Assembly (NCBI RefSeq): GCF_905115235.1
Contig: NC_051851.1
Location: 111,360,868 to 111,424,867 of the forward strand
DNA from: Hermetia illucens
Taxonomy: Eukaryota; Arthropoda; Insecta; Diptera; Stratiomyidae
Length of the DNA: 64,000 nt
Direction of reading: 5' to 3'
The notes beneath the pieces were generated by a model. That model was given only the letters and a program-made list of their open reading frames with translations. It was not told where the DNA came from and did no database searches. This document shows, one piece after another, positions 33,310 to 44,044 of this stretch (its first letter is position 1; every line of letters starts with the position of its first letter). Made by a program: the position numbers and the translations under genes.

Positions 33310-34546
33310 ATGCAGTCATGAGACTTTTAAATCCGCATCTAGGGTATCAATCAACCGTTGTTTTGGCCGGTCTTTTCGTCGCTTACCATCAACTTCGATG
33401 TTCAGACCAATGTTGGCAAGTGTTCAAACGTCTTCATGGTAGTGCAACGCAACATCGTCTCCATTACTGCGAGATACCGTTCATTGTCTTTTATAGTCAA
33501 CACTCAGAATCATAGAGAGTGACAAGACGGATGACATTGTGGTAATTTTAGATTTGAGACGTTCGTTGATACGTCGATCACAAAGAACACCAGTTCATCC
33601 AGGTTGGGTTAATGCGTGAAGCAATTTCATAACGCAGGTCTCCATTGGCTGATAGCATTGACCCGAGATATTTAAATCGCTTAGTTCTAGGCAGGTCACT
33701 ATCGTGATTGTGCCTGTTTCATGGCGATCGATCGTCAAAAACTCAATTTTATTCAGATTCAATCTGAGATCGTATTGAATGAGGCGGTCATTCCATTTTT
33801 GGACAAGTTGCTCGAGATCATTTTTGCTATTGGATGCTAGGAAAACATCATCTGCATAAAGCAGTGTATAGGGAGTTGGACGTTGGATGTCCGTGTGACG
33901 GTGTCCACAACAAGAACGAAGAAGAGTGGTGAGAGGGCGCTTCCTTAATGAACACCAGCAAAGATACGAAGCGGCTTTGATATACCGGCCACAATTCGAA
34001 TTCACTTTTCGGATCGTGGTAGAGCAATTGAACCCAGCGCACGTGTTGTTCTGGCACTAAGCGATGTGGTAGACCATACCAGATGAGGTGGTGTGGCACA
34101 CGATCAAATGCTTTCTCCAGATTCAGAAATGCAATAAATAGAGGGCGATACTTGCCACGGTGTCTCTCCATGCAGCGTGTATTGCGCCATTAGTTCCACA
34201 GTTCTTGACAAATCCGGTTTGATTTACAGTTACTTCAACGATTTTGCGAATACGGTTGTCAAGAATGCGTTCAAAAGTCTTCATGGTATGAGAAAGTAAC
34301 CGGATCGGACGGTAATTTGAACATTCTGCTGAACTACCTTTCTTTTTCCATGTTGGAAGTGTGGTACTTTCTTGCCAGTCAGATGGTGTTCTTCCTTCCT
34401 GAATAACCCGATTAAAGAATTCACTGAGCTACAGTGCTGGGACCCAGCTCTTCACTTACTAGAGCTCAGATCCGCTGTCGTCAGGTCATGTTGTTCTCTC
34501 CGATTTCATTCGTTTTGTTGCTTTCTCGAATTCAGTTACGCTGACA
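33310..34546 (-). mobile_element. RTE-a LINE fragment (RT palm to 3' end)
   Basis: The minus-strand frame 34171-33848 reads PLFIAFLNLEKAFDRVPHHLIWYGLPHRLVPEQHVRWVQLLYHDPKSEF. Frame 34005-33595 continues through PYTLLYADDVFLASNSKNDLEQLVQKWNDRLIQYDLRLNLNKIEFLTID and YRQSVNEWK-type sequence. The 3' end near 33310-33430 matches the copies at 9700 and 4530. The 5' limit near 34546 coincides with the limit of the copy at 9700-11036, so these may share a truncation point. Frame breaks make it inactive. Confidence 0.83.
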
Positions 34547-34706
34547 GGTGGAATAATTTTATATATTAGACAGATATTGGCTAAGTTATGATTCACGAAT
34601 GTATTTAAGCTGAATAAAATAATGTATAGGGACTTCTGTTTTATATTATTGAATTACAAATAGTGGTTTGTAGTTCTAAATCAGGTATAATACCCAGTGT
34701 ACCTTC

Positions 34707-36665
34707 TTAAGTGGGTCATCCCGTGTGAAGGCCGTTTTTTTTGCCTTTTTTGAAAAATTATTTTGGAGGACTGGATAAAGATAGAAACGTGATTTTTTTT
34801 CACCATATGTTTATTGGTATCTCTAGTATATGTGATAAATTTTTCAGCTTGATATCGTAACCAGTTTTTGGAATACGTGTCAATTTATGCACCCATCTCC
34901 AAAAAAAGGTGTTTTGCTGCTGCCACGCTGGAGGGCGCTGTGTTCATCTGAGGGTAAAAAACTAAACGGCATTTTAATGTCGACAATATTCCACGGTCCG
35001 CAAACTAGGATAATTAGAAAATATTAAAAGGTAAATTTTTGGTGGGCTTTTCAACTTAATTTTTTAGATTTTGGTGTTTTTTACGGCTTTTTTATGAATG
35101 AAAAAAAACGACCCGTCCGATTGCAATTATCCTAATTTGCGGACCGTAGAAATATGTATTAAAGAAGTCGTGAAAATTTCAAAGAATTTGTTTGGATAGA
35201 TTTTGAGCTATGGTGGCAACCGATTTTCAAGATGCAGTTTCGAGAAAAACGCATTTGAAAATTTAAATGTGATTATCAACAGTAAAATTTTAACTCACCA
35301 TTAATCTACTATACCTAGTCCATAGAGAGCACCCTCCGTTTCTTCAAAAAAGTCTTGTAAGGCCGATTGTTGCTCTCTGGTTTCAATTCTGGCTCTTTTA
35401 GCGAGGTCAGTCGATCGTCGTTCGGACCGCCAAATTCGCGCTTCATTACGGCGGGCGACATAAACCTGACATATGTGACCAACTTGACATCCCATTGCCA
35501 CTAGGATTTTGAGAATGCCATTGAATCCTTCATTGAAAATAATTACAGCCAGGAAAGTGGCTATTTCTACGACCTTGGCCCCAGAGTGAAGGTGTTTAGG
35601 AGCGAAAGTCCAGATCAATGCATTTACCGACTCATTGTTATTCTGGATCTCTGCTCCTAAACATCTGTTCAAGAGATCATCTCGTGACAAATCTTCGTAG
35701 ATTGGTTTGATGACTGTTTGAACTTCTTCAGTCAAAGGTGTCTTCTCGTGGTGGAAACTATCCAGTTCTCCTTTAGCTTGCGCTTTGCGTCATTTGCACC
35801 AACTGTTCTCGCCTGCTGGACAATTTTAATGCTGAGGATTTTCGTCTGTAGAACATTTATGGAGGAAAGTTGCCCAAATTTCTTGCTTCATTCCTTCTAT
35901 CGAATTTGCGTGTCGACGAATAGCTAGCCCAAAAAATGTAGTGAGGTCGTTAATAACCTTATCAGTAAGTTTTCCAGTCCCTTTTCCACCAATGCCTTTG
36001 TGATTCTTCTTTGCATTTCTAAGCAGCGTTCCCATTCTTTTCTCGGCATGCCCTATGCATTCATTTTTTACTACTATGTATATTTTATTATTTGCAGAAA
36101 CACCGGAGAAAACTCCAGCAAAATCCAATATACAATATACAAAACTTGCCGCAGTTGGAACATCCATGTTCATGCTTGCTAAAAGTTTCTTTGCTGAAGT
36201 TGATGCGAAGACCTTTTTCATCTCTGATAACTATCGATTCCCATGAAATACTCGTTTTTTAGTACGAGAATGACGTTGAACGTTAAAGCGATCTCCCTTC
36301 CTACGATCCATTTAAAAAAATCACTGAACACACAAACAGCACAATACTTACAACAAAATGTAACTAAGTATAGCTTGAAACCCTTTCAGTGCTCACTCTA
36401 GACTGGATTATCCTTTTTATTCCAAACAGCAAATAAGTTTAGACAATTGATTGGTTTTCCATCTTTTTATATTTATACCTGTGTTCAAATTTATAAGGCT
36501 CAGGTTAAAAACTAACAGGTAAAAAAAGATTCGATGCTCTTTCTCATCGAGTACTCGGAATATCGGAAAATCCCTTTGCCCACATATTCTCCACTATATA
36601 AAGATACAATTCATGCAAAAAAAAAATCGATTTCTCCAACCCGACACACGGGATGACCCCCTTAA
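34707..36665 (-). mobile_element. Kolobok-like TTAA transposon, longest copy with transposase remnant
   Basis: The element is bounded by TTAA at 34707-34710 and 36662-36665. Terminal inverted repeats just inside read GTGGGTCATCCCGTGTG and, inverted, CACACGGGATGACCCC. About 1.95 kb lies between. Subterminal sequences match the non-coding copies at 16954-18759, 57078-57804 and 62570-63399. The transposase remnant is at 35301-36221. The combination of TTAA duplication and this transposase type points to the Kolobok superfamily; Pfam labels the same domain 'Mutator-like', so the naming is from memory. Confidence 0.75.
35301..36221 (-). pseudogene. Kolobok-type ('Mutator-like') transposase remnant
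   Basis: Frame 36221-35826 reads MKKVFASTSAKKLLASMNMDVPTAASF..., then abruptly NECIGHAEKRMGTLLRNAKKNHKGIGGKGTGKLTDKVINDLTTFFGLAIRRHANSIEGMKQEIWATFLHKCSTDENPQH. The same frame continues after two stops as CPAGENSWCK and, at 35735-35301, TEEVQTVIKPIYEDLSRDDLLNRCLGAEIQNNNESVNALIWTFAPKHLHSG and VVEIATFLAVIIFNEG. In this family a long central region normally separates the N-terminal segment from GHxxKRMGT. Its absence suggests an internal deletion taking part of the catalytic core. With two stops it cannot make a transposase. Confidence 0.7.
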
Positions 36666-37600
36666 TTTAGGTAAGACCAGATTCCTTGAATTGAGAAGAT
36701 GAGTGAAAAGAAGGGTCTGTACATTGTTTCATATCTGAGAAACATTTTGGAATAGTTTTGGAGCAAATTCATACAGTCGGGAGGCAATTTAGTTTAGTAC
36801 GTCTTGTTTACTTGAAGAAGAAACATATAATATATATTTATGTATTTTTTAGGTGATGACATAGCCACAAATTATAATGTATAATGTAAAACTAAAACCG
36901 GCACCAATATCACGGGCCAAATATACGTGGGGTATGCTCAAAAGTACAGATGGTCGCTAGCATTTTTTCTTTAATATCCTTGATATTGTCTTTCTTGGTG
37001 GTTACATCGTTTATTATGAAAATAACATAAAATTCCTTAAAAGAACAACTAACGGTGACTTCTAATACGACAATTCGCAGAAGAATTAGCAACGGTGACT
37101 TTTAACACGACAATTCACAGAAGAATTAGCAATGCTGACAATTTAAGATCGAGCTTCAAATGAACGGATTATGCAAAATCAACCAATTATAGTAGAACAC
37201 TGGCAGAACGGTTATAGTACGATCATGCCGCATTTATAATAAGCAACCTATCCGCAAACGAAGAAAGACAAGGAAGTGTTACGATAAAGGTAAAAACCCC
37301 GTTTATGATGACCATCCTGCAAAAATAACTGTTTTGAATGCTATCAATAAATTCAGATTATGTTGAATAAATGCAATAATTCCATTATTTTTTTTGCATT
37401 ATTAGTTAACGTCGAAAGTTCTATATTTTTTGCATAACAATGACAAACAACACATAGGGGTACCCGAAATTATACGTGTACTTTTTTCTACTTAATAATT
37501 TTTCTCAGTTAAAAAAATGAAAAAAAAAAATCGGTTAATGTATAATTCGATAGAAAATTCCAAAAATGAAATTAATTTAACAAATTATATGTGAATGGGT
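36666..37600. other. unassigned intergenic sequence
   Basis: AT-rich, with homopolymer runs. It contains one short tandem duplication (37051-37130, listed separately). No protein family was recognised. Confidence 0.4.
37051..37130. repeat. tandem duplication, 40-bp unit x2
   Basis: Two adjacent units begin AACGGTGACTT and end AGAAGAATTAGC. They differ at only three or so positions. Confidence 0.75.
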
Positions 37601-37749
37601 ATCCAGGTGTTAACACAAGGGTTAAGCGAGTCGATATCTTAGTGTCTTTTCCAACACACTGTCTCTTATAAAACAGACAATAACTTGTAGTCAAAGGGAT
37701 TAATATCTGGACCACCACCGCATAAAACTGGAGATGTTGCTTTCGGACC

Positions 37750-38270
37750 AGGTTTGAGCTGATCAACTCTTATGCGTCGGCGCAGACTCCTGTTGAAACC
37801 CCTAATGAAAAGGGATTGACTTTGCGGTTTAACAATGGCTTCCAAAATACTTACTTGGTACACTGTTGCCGATGTTTTCATCCTTTTCCACAGAAACATG
37901 GTTCATTAAACGGTTTTCTCATCTTAAAACCTTTTATAGTGGGAAGAGTAAAATGCAAACTGAATACGGTTTCGCGATTTTCTCACCGTCGTTGACAGCA
38001 AAACGGTTCTACCTAGGATAATCACAGCTGAATATAGCCCGAATCAAGCTACCGTTGATATTTTGAACGCACTGACCCGTTGTGGAATAAATGGTGGAAA
38101 ACTCATGAGTAAAGAGAAGAAATGATTCCCCTTGCCCAATTGCCAACCATTACCAAGGTCGAAAAAATGTGGAATCAAACTAAAGATACGTTATACAAAG
38201 TGGACTAGGCAATCCTCGAAGTAACGAAGGGTGGTAAAAGGTTTGTTAAGTTCTCTTAGCGTACAAACTC
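37750..38270 (+). mobile_element. RTE-a LINE scrap (end of endonuclease and linker)
   Basis: Broken plus-strand frames include MVH-TVFSS followed by TFYSGKSKMQTEYGF-like text near 37890-37970. This resembles the NTWFIKRSHLPTFYSGNSKTQIDY segment at 63680-63770. Linker-like pieces follow (ITAEYSPNQATVDILNALTRCGINGGKLMSKEK near 38020-38125). The remnant is short and very decayed. Confidence 0.45.
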
Positions 38271-38464
38271 AAACGTAAACGGATATTTTAACGAAAAGAT
38301 GAGATTATGTATTAATAACTTTTTATCAAGTTTTCCCATATAAAGGCAATTACAACTATATATTAGTCCGTGCGCGTAAGATAATCAAAATGAATTCGAG
38401 TTTTATATTGGGAGGCGGAATAAATAACGCGTTTCTAGGAATACGAAAAAAATTAAACATTTAT

Positions 38465-38666
38465 GGCTGAAATTAAGTCAAATATTTTCCATCTGCATCG
38501 ATGACCTGCCATCTTTCGGGCAGAAGATGGATCCCTCTGTGAAAGGATTCCTGATTTTTTGAAGCGATCCACGAGACGACCCAATTTTTGGCTTCTGAGT
38601 AGTTTTTGAAGTACTGGTCTTGTAAACCGCACTGTATCGATCGGAACAAATGATATCCCAAAGCTG
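38465..38666 (-). mobile_element. mariner fragment, transposase C-terminus
   Basis: The minus strand reads ALGYHLFRSIQCGLQDQYFKNYSEAKNWVVSWIASKNQESFHRGIHLLPERWQ.VIDADGKY, the conserved mariner C-terminal region. Its N-terminal partner appears to be the fragment at 40215-40575. The two break within the HPPYSPD-P-S-DYHLF block, with 1.5 kb of other repeats between. Confidence 0.8.
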
Positions 38667-38667
38667 T

Positions 38668-38985
38668 ATAAGAGTTCTCAGTCAAATTTAGGAGCTTGTA
38701 TTTAACCTTTTATTCTTCTATTATTCAAAATAGATTTTTGACATATTTTTCGTATGTTGCAAAGTTCAATACACAATTTCAAGAAATTACTCTTATTATA
38801 AATTACTCTTATTATAACTTCGAGATATTAGAAATAATACTGATTTCCGTATGTAACTGTTTTCTTTCTGCACGAAAATCTGATAAATCCGAGATATTAG
38901 AAATAATACTGATTTCCGTATGTAACTGTTTTCTTTCTGCACGAAAATCTTTTCTTTCACCGCACTGCCAACCAACTGTCTTTCT
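38668..38985. repeat. left LTR-like flank of the gypsy element (matches 51452-51770)
   Basis: This 318-bp block begins TATAAGAGTTCTCAGTCAAA and is nearly identical to 51452-51770. It contains an internal tandem duplication of period 69 bp (units from 38821 and 38890; in the right copy from 51607 and 51676). Each copy is followed directly by a HINE-type element. Confidence 0.75.
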
Positions 38986-38987
38986 TT

Positions 38988-40092
38988 AAGGTTTTGTGTG
39001 AAACAAAACCTTATTAGAATCGAGACGGTGTCTGTCTGTCCGTCTGTCTGTCTGTCTGTCTGTCACACCCGATTTGTTCGGAAACGGCTGGACCGATTGT
39101 CACGAAAATTGGTGAGAGTATGTAATCTGGTGTTCCCTTTAAATGTAGTAAGTGGCGCCACCTTGTGTTAAGTTTAAGGGGGCACTCCCCATACATGTGA
39201 ATGGAGGGTGCAAACTTTGTTTTCAAAGAATATAGCCATGTGGGGTATCAAATGAAAGGTCTCAATTAGTACTTTTCGAAACTGGTTCCATATTTGACAT
39301 TGGGTGAAACATAGGGGAGTGAGGGCCCAAAATATGACCTCCAAAAAGTGTAACAGGTCTCGTTCTCAGAACCTATCCAACCGAAAAATCTGAAAAAAAT
39401 CACAATGGTGCATCTCTACGAAATCTAGGCCTCAAAATATATGCGGTTCCGATATCTGCACAAATAAAGTTAATAATAGTATATTTCCACATTTTAGAAA
39501 TTTACCCGGCACCCCCCTTATGTTCACCCCAGAAGCATAAAATTTGGCACGCGTGTAATGATTAATATATAATGCATAGTTTGATCAAGTTTGACGAAAA
39601 TCCAACCATTATTAACAAAGTTATAGGGGATGAAACTTTACAATTTTTTGTGAATTTCGTGCACTCTACAACCTGCATGACGTCATCATCACACATCAAT
39701 TCGTCAATACCACAACGAAATGAATTCTTATGAATTGGGTCCCAGCGAATTATTTTGTTTTAGTTTTTTAGTTATCTGTCAACCAGACATGTGTGTATGT
39801 AGGTATATAATATATGCGTGCTAATGAACTTTGCGGGTAGTGCCTAATTCAAATAGATATAAGAAGTAAATGGGAAATATGGGTGCGATCAATTTATATA
39901 CGTGCATATATGTGTGCACAGTATTCGGAAATAGGCAATTTGTTTGTTTAGGGTGAGCGTAATATCTATGGCTGTAATACGTACGCATGTCTCGTAGTTT
40001 GGAAAAATATAAAGGATTTTGTTGGATCTTACATAAGATGAACACAAAACCTTTATACCCGAAGCGCGAGCTTCCGGTATTCCGACTTGTTT
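38988..40092 (-). mobile_element. HINE-I copy 3, complete
   Basis: The cleanest copy, 1105 bp. It starts AAGGTTTTGTGTGAAACAAA with the hairpin partner ACAAAACCTT, then TTAGAATCGAGACGG and a (GTCY)n run of about ten units (39029-39064). It ends ACACAAAACCTTTATACCCG, GAAGCGCGAGCTTC, CGGTATTCCGACTTGTTT. The 12-mer AAGGTTTTGTGT at the start is exactly inverted as ACACAAAACCTT near the end. It has no coding capacity. It lies inside the LTR-like flank. Confidence 0.78.
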
Positions 40093-40214
40093 CTTTCTAA
40101 TTATTATTTTTTCTATCTGACGTTTTTCGTCACCTACTCTGTTCTTCACTCTTGTAGCGAGTTCTGAACTGAGTAGAGCGCCGGTGACGTCATCTGTCCG
40201 CTGGTATTCGCGGC

Positions 40215-40756
40215 GAATGCCGGTGTTATGTCCGGAGTGTAAGGCGGATGAGGCAAAACTTTCCAGCCAAGCAACTCCAACGTTTCTTTCACGAATTTCG
40301 TAGCATGAAGTCTAACGTTTTCGTGAAGCAAAATCGCTTTCGTGTGTCTTTCAGCCCGTTCAGGTCGTTTAGCGTGCAAAGCTAGATTTAAAGCAATCTT
40401 TTGCTTTCGATATCATTCAGCTGTCACAGCTTCAATCTTGCTTTTTTCGCTAAGGATGCTCATAGTGAATCCACTTTTCTTCACCGGGAATTATTCGATA
40501 CAAAATTGACTTCTTTTTGTTTCTTTCAAGAAGCAGTTCACAACTGGCTAATCGTCTTTCGCTGTGCAACACATAGATAGCAACATAGGATAATAATAAT
40601 CTTATTAAACAGCATCGTAGCCTTTCATTCGATGGAATTACATATTAAATGTATTTAATTAACTTCAATGTAATATGATTCAGTTCCCTACATTTCTTTG
40701 CCATCAATGAAATTACGAATATAGATCATATGTATTCAATTGTTTACTGTATAGTA
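40215..40756 (-). repeat. mariner N-part plus flank, duplicated at 52270-52816
   Basis: At 40575-40215 the minus strand encodes a decayed mariner middle (SILYRIIPGEEKWIHYE, AILLHENVRLHATKFVKETLELLGWKVLPHPPYTPDITP). The adjoining 40576-40756 is non-coding. The whole 540 bp recurs at 52270-52816 with about seven differences. This mariner is distinct from those at 7427 and 29350. Confidence 0.8.
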
Positions 40757-41236
40757 GAAAGCTGGAAGAAATGTTCTCCCCGCTCAAGAACGCGGTACGG
40801 GCCTTCGTAAGGAAGCTGCAGCGGCTTCCGGACGGCAGCCGTCCTGACCAGCACGTGCGTACACTGTCCAGTTCCCTGGGTGCACAGACAGGTGCGGACG
40901 AGTGTTGGGTGGGAGGAGTGGCCTTGATGCGTCGGAGATCGTCTCTCAGCAGACGCACCAACCCCGATTCTGTGAGACCCGATCTCTTGTCGAAGACCGG
41001 ATCACTTGGAAGTCTCGGGTTCTCCCCGTATACCAGCTCCGCGGGGCTGGCAGCAAATTCCTCTCGGCGGGTTGTACGTAGGCCGAGTAGGACGAGAGGC
41101 AAGACTTGGGTCCAGGACGGGTCGTCGCGTGCCATAATGGCGGCTTTCAGCGTCCGGTGCCAACGTTCTAGCATCTCATTGGATTGCGGGTGGTATGCAG
41201 TAGTCCGCTGGCGTTTAAACCCTAGGAGTTTGCCTA

Positions 41237-41546
41237 GGGTCCGGGTAGCTGAGTGGTTAGAGCACAAGGCTGTCGTACGGAAGGTCGCGGTTCAAATCTC
41301 GCTGGCGGCAGTGGGATTTGTATCATGATTTGACGTCGGATACCAGTCGACTCAGCTGTGAATGAGTACCTGAGTCAAATCAGGGTAATAATCTCGGGCG
41401 AGTGCAATGCTAACCACATTGCCTCCTACAGTGTTCTGTAGTGTACCGTTACGGTCTTGAATGAAGTGCTCTAACACACTTCAACGCCCTGATCCAATAT
41501 GGACTGTTGTGCCAACGATCATTATTATATTATTATTATTATTATT
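41237..41546 (+). mobile_element. tRNA-derived SINE, full copy, inside the gypsy element
   Basis: A 310-bp element starting GGGTCCGGGTAGCTGAGTGG. Pol III A box TAGCTGAGTGG is at 41246-41256 and B box GTTCAAATC at 41290-41298, 34 bp apart as in a tRNA head. A unique body follows (GATTTGACGTCGGATACCAG, CGGTCTTGAATGAAGTGCTC) and an ATT-repeat tail. Ten-base target duplications AGTTTGCCTA flank it (41227-41236 and 41547-41556). The family recurs, shortened, at 25508-25654. Confidence 0.9.
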
Positions 41547-43640
41547 AGTTTGCCTAACTCGGAGAAAAGAGTGGACTCAAATTGGATTCCCTGGTCAGTG
41601 ATGACCACTGCAGGGACGCCAAAGCGAGGTATCCACTCTCGACAGAGGGCTTCGGCACAAGATTGCGCCGTAATGTCTTTCAGAGGTATTGCCTCAGGCG
41701 ACCGCGTAAACCTGTCGATGATTGTGAGACAACACCCATAACCGTGCGAGTCTCGCAAAGGCCCTACTATGTCGAGGTGTATTGTGTGGAACCGCTTAGT
41801 AGTGCGGGGGAATGAGCCCACTTCTTTCCTTACATGCCTGGAGACTTTACACTTCTGACATGCGATGCACTCTCTGGCCCAGGAATTGACGTCCTTATTC
41901 ATAGAGGGCCAGAAGTATTTCTCGGTGACTAGCCGAGTTGTTGTCCTGATGCCTGGATGCGCCAAGTCGTGAACTCCGTGGAACACTTCCTTGCGAAAGG
42001 TGGCCGGAATGTATGGCCGAGGTCCCTTTTCCGAGTCTTCGCAGCAGAGCGAGAGGTTTGAACCGAAGATGGGCAACTCCCGAAATTTGTATTTGCGGTT
42101 GGATTTGAGGCTCTGAAGTGCTGCGTCATCCTCCTGCGCCTTGGCAATAGCCGAGAAATCGAGTGAGGCGGGGATGTTAACCTCGGAGACACGAGACAAA
42201 GCGTCAGTGACTATGTTGTCCTTGCCGGACACGTGCTAGATGTCTAATGTAAACTGGCTTATAAAGCTCAGGTGTCGAAGCTGACGAGGGGACGCTTTGT
42301 CGGGCTTTTGTTTCAAAGCATATGTGAGAGGCTTATGGTCCGTGAACACTGTGAACGGCCTACCTTCTAGGGAAAAGCGGAAGTATTTGATGCTCAAGTA
42401 CGCAACGAGCAGTTCGCGATCGTAGGTACTGTAGTTCTGTTGAGCCCCGCTGCTTAGAGAAGAAGCTCAACGGCTGCCAAACTTGATCCACCTTTTGGTG
42501 AAGGGCAGCACTTACTGCGATGTCAGAGGCATCAACAAAAACGGCTAGGGGTGCATCTTGCAGAGGGAATTCCAAGAGTGTAGCGTCGGCCAGTGGGGAT
42601 TTGTCAAACGCGCGGATAGCCTCTTCAGACCACACAATCTCTCGTGTGTCCTTAGTTTTGGGGCCAGACAAGTACGCGTTCAAAATGGACTGGTGATGGG
42701 CGGCCTTGGGCAGGAAACGACGATAGAAGTTTAGCATGCCCAAGAACCTCCTCAACTCCTTCACTGTCTTTGGACGCGGGAAGCTTGTTATCGCTTGCAC
42801 TTTGTCTGGGTCGGGCTGTATTCCTTCAGGGGAAATGAAATGGCCGAGGAATCTCACCTGTTTTTGAAGAAATTTGCATTTCTCAACGTTTAGGACTAAA
42901 CCGGCCTCAAGGAGACGTTGAGAAATGCACTCGAGATGGGCGAGAAGTGCTCAGACTCAGTGGAAGAAGCGACCAAAACATCATCCAAATATACGAAACA
43001 GAAGTCGAGGTTTCGTAGGACCGAGTGGATGAACCTTGCAGCTACTGGGATTTGGTGATAAGCCTTGGTTAAGTCCAAGGTCGAAAAGATGCGGCAATTC
43101 GCGAGGTGATGCGCAAAGTCGTGGATGAGTGGAATTGGATATCGGTCAGGAACGGTCTGTGCATTTAGCCTTCTGTAATCCCCACATGGGCGTCATTCGC
43201 CGTTTGGCTTAGGGACCATATGCAGTGGGGAAGACCAACAGCTGTTTGAGGGCCTGCAGATACCCTGTTGAACGAGTTGTTCAAACTCTTTCCGTGCAAA
43301 AGCCAGTTTCTGGGATGGTAGAGGACGCACCTTCGAGAAGATGGGGGAACCAGTAGTGGTGCTGCACATTGTGCTTCACTGGTTTGGAGAGACTACACTC
43401 GGTAGTAATCTGGCTGAATTTTTGGAAAAGTGCCCGAACACGAGAGTCGGTAATGTCTTCTAAAAGAACGGAAAGATTATTGCCTGGGTGAGATACCATT
43501 TGTCCCGAGGAATTAAGGCTGGTCGTGGAATCTAGAAGAGACTTGTTTTACAAGCCTACCAGCAATGCGCCTAGTATGGGGAAGCTGACATCCGCCAGGA
43601 TGAAATGCCACGAAAATGTCCTACGCAAGCCAAGACTCAT

Positions 43641-44044
43641 TGTTCGAATCACACAAAAAGAACTATGTAAGCAGTAAGCTAAAATTAATAAGTGAATCGA
43701 CACATTGGTCTACTTTCGCACAAATCAATATTAATTACTACAACATAATAACAGTTCAAAAAAAAATGCTGAGCATGCGCTTGTGCCAGAAATGAATCAA
43801 TAGGTCATGTAAACAAAAATGTGTAAATTGTAAATTGCTTAGTTATAAGATTTCTTGTATAAAAACAAAGTGATAGTAATAAACCACGCCACAAGCCAAA
43901 GAAAAGTGAAAAGCAGTATTTTCTTCTTGCTTCCTTCAGCGTACAATAATTTGAGGATTATTGTACCTATCCCGGCAGCCATCAACAATTGAAGAATTGT
44001 TGAATAGATATCAATTTAAGGATTGATATCTACCCATTTTTACA
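43641..44044 (+). repeat. BEL/Pao 5' LTR
   Basis: A 404-bp LTR starting TGTTCGAATC and ending TTTTTACA. It is preceded by target duplication CTCAT at 43636-43640. It contains short inverted repeats in its second half, such as ACAATAATTTGAGGATTATTGT. Confidence 0.92.

Noticed and set aside
33047-33319. 90-codon minus-strand frame near the Mtr4 3' end as a host gene
   Set aside because: No recognised domain, no ATG-supported structure, and the competing frame looks like a Tc1/mariner C-terminal tail.
39029-39064. (GTCT)n runs as stand-alone microsatellites
   Set aside because: They occur at a fixed position inside every HINE copy, next to the terminal hairpin, so they are part of the element.
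41246-41298. A genuine tRNA gene
   Set aside because: A and B boxes are present but there is no clean acceptor stem closing the structure, and the sequence continues into a repeated body with a target duplication; it is a SINE head.
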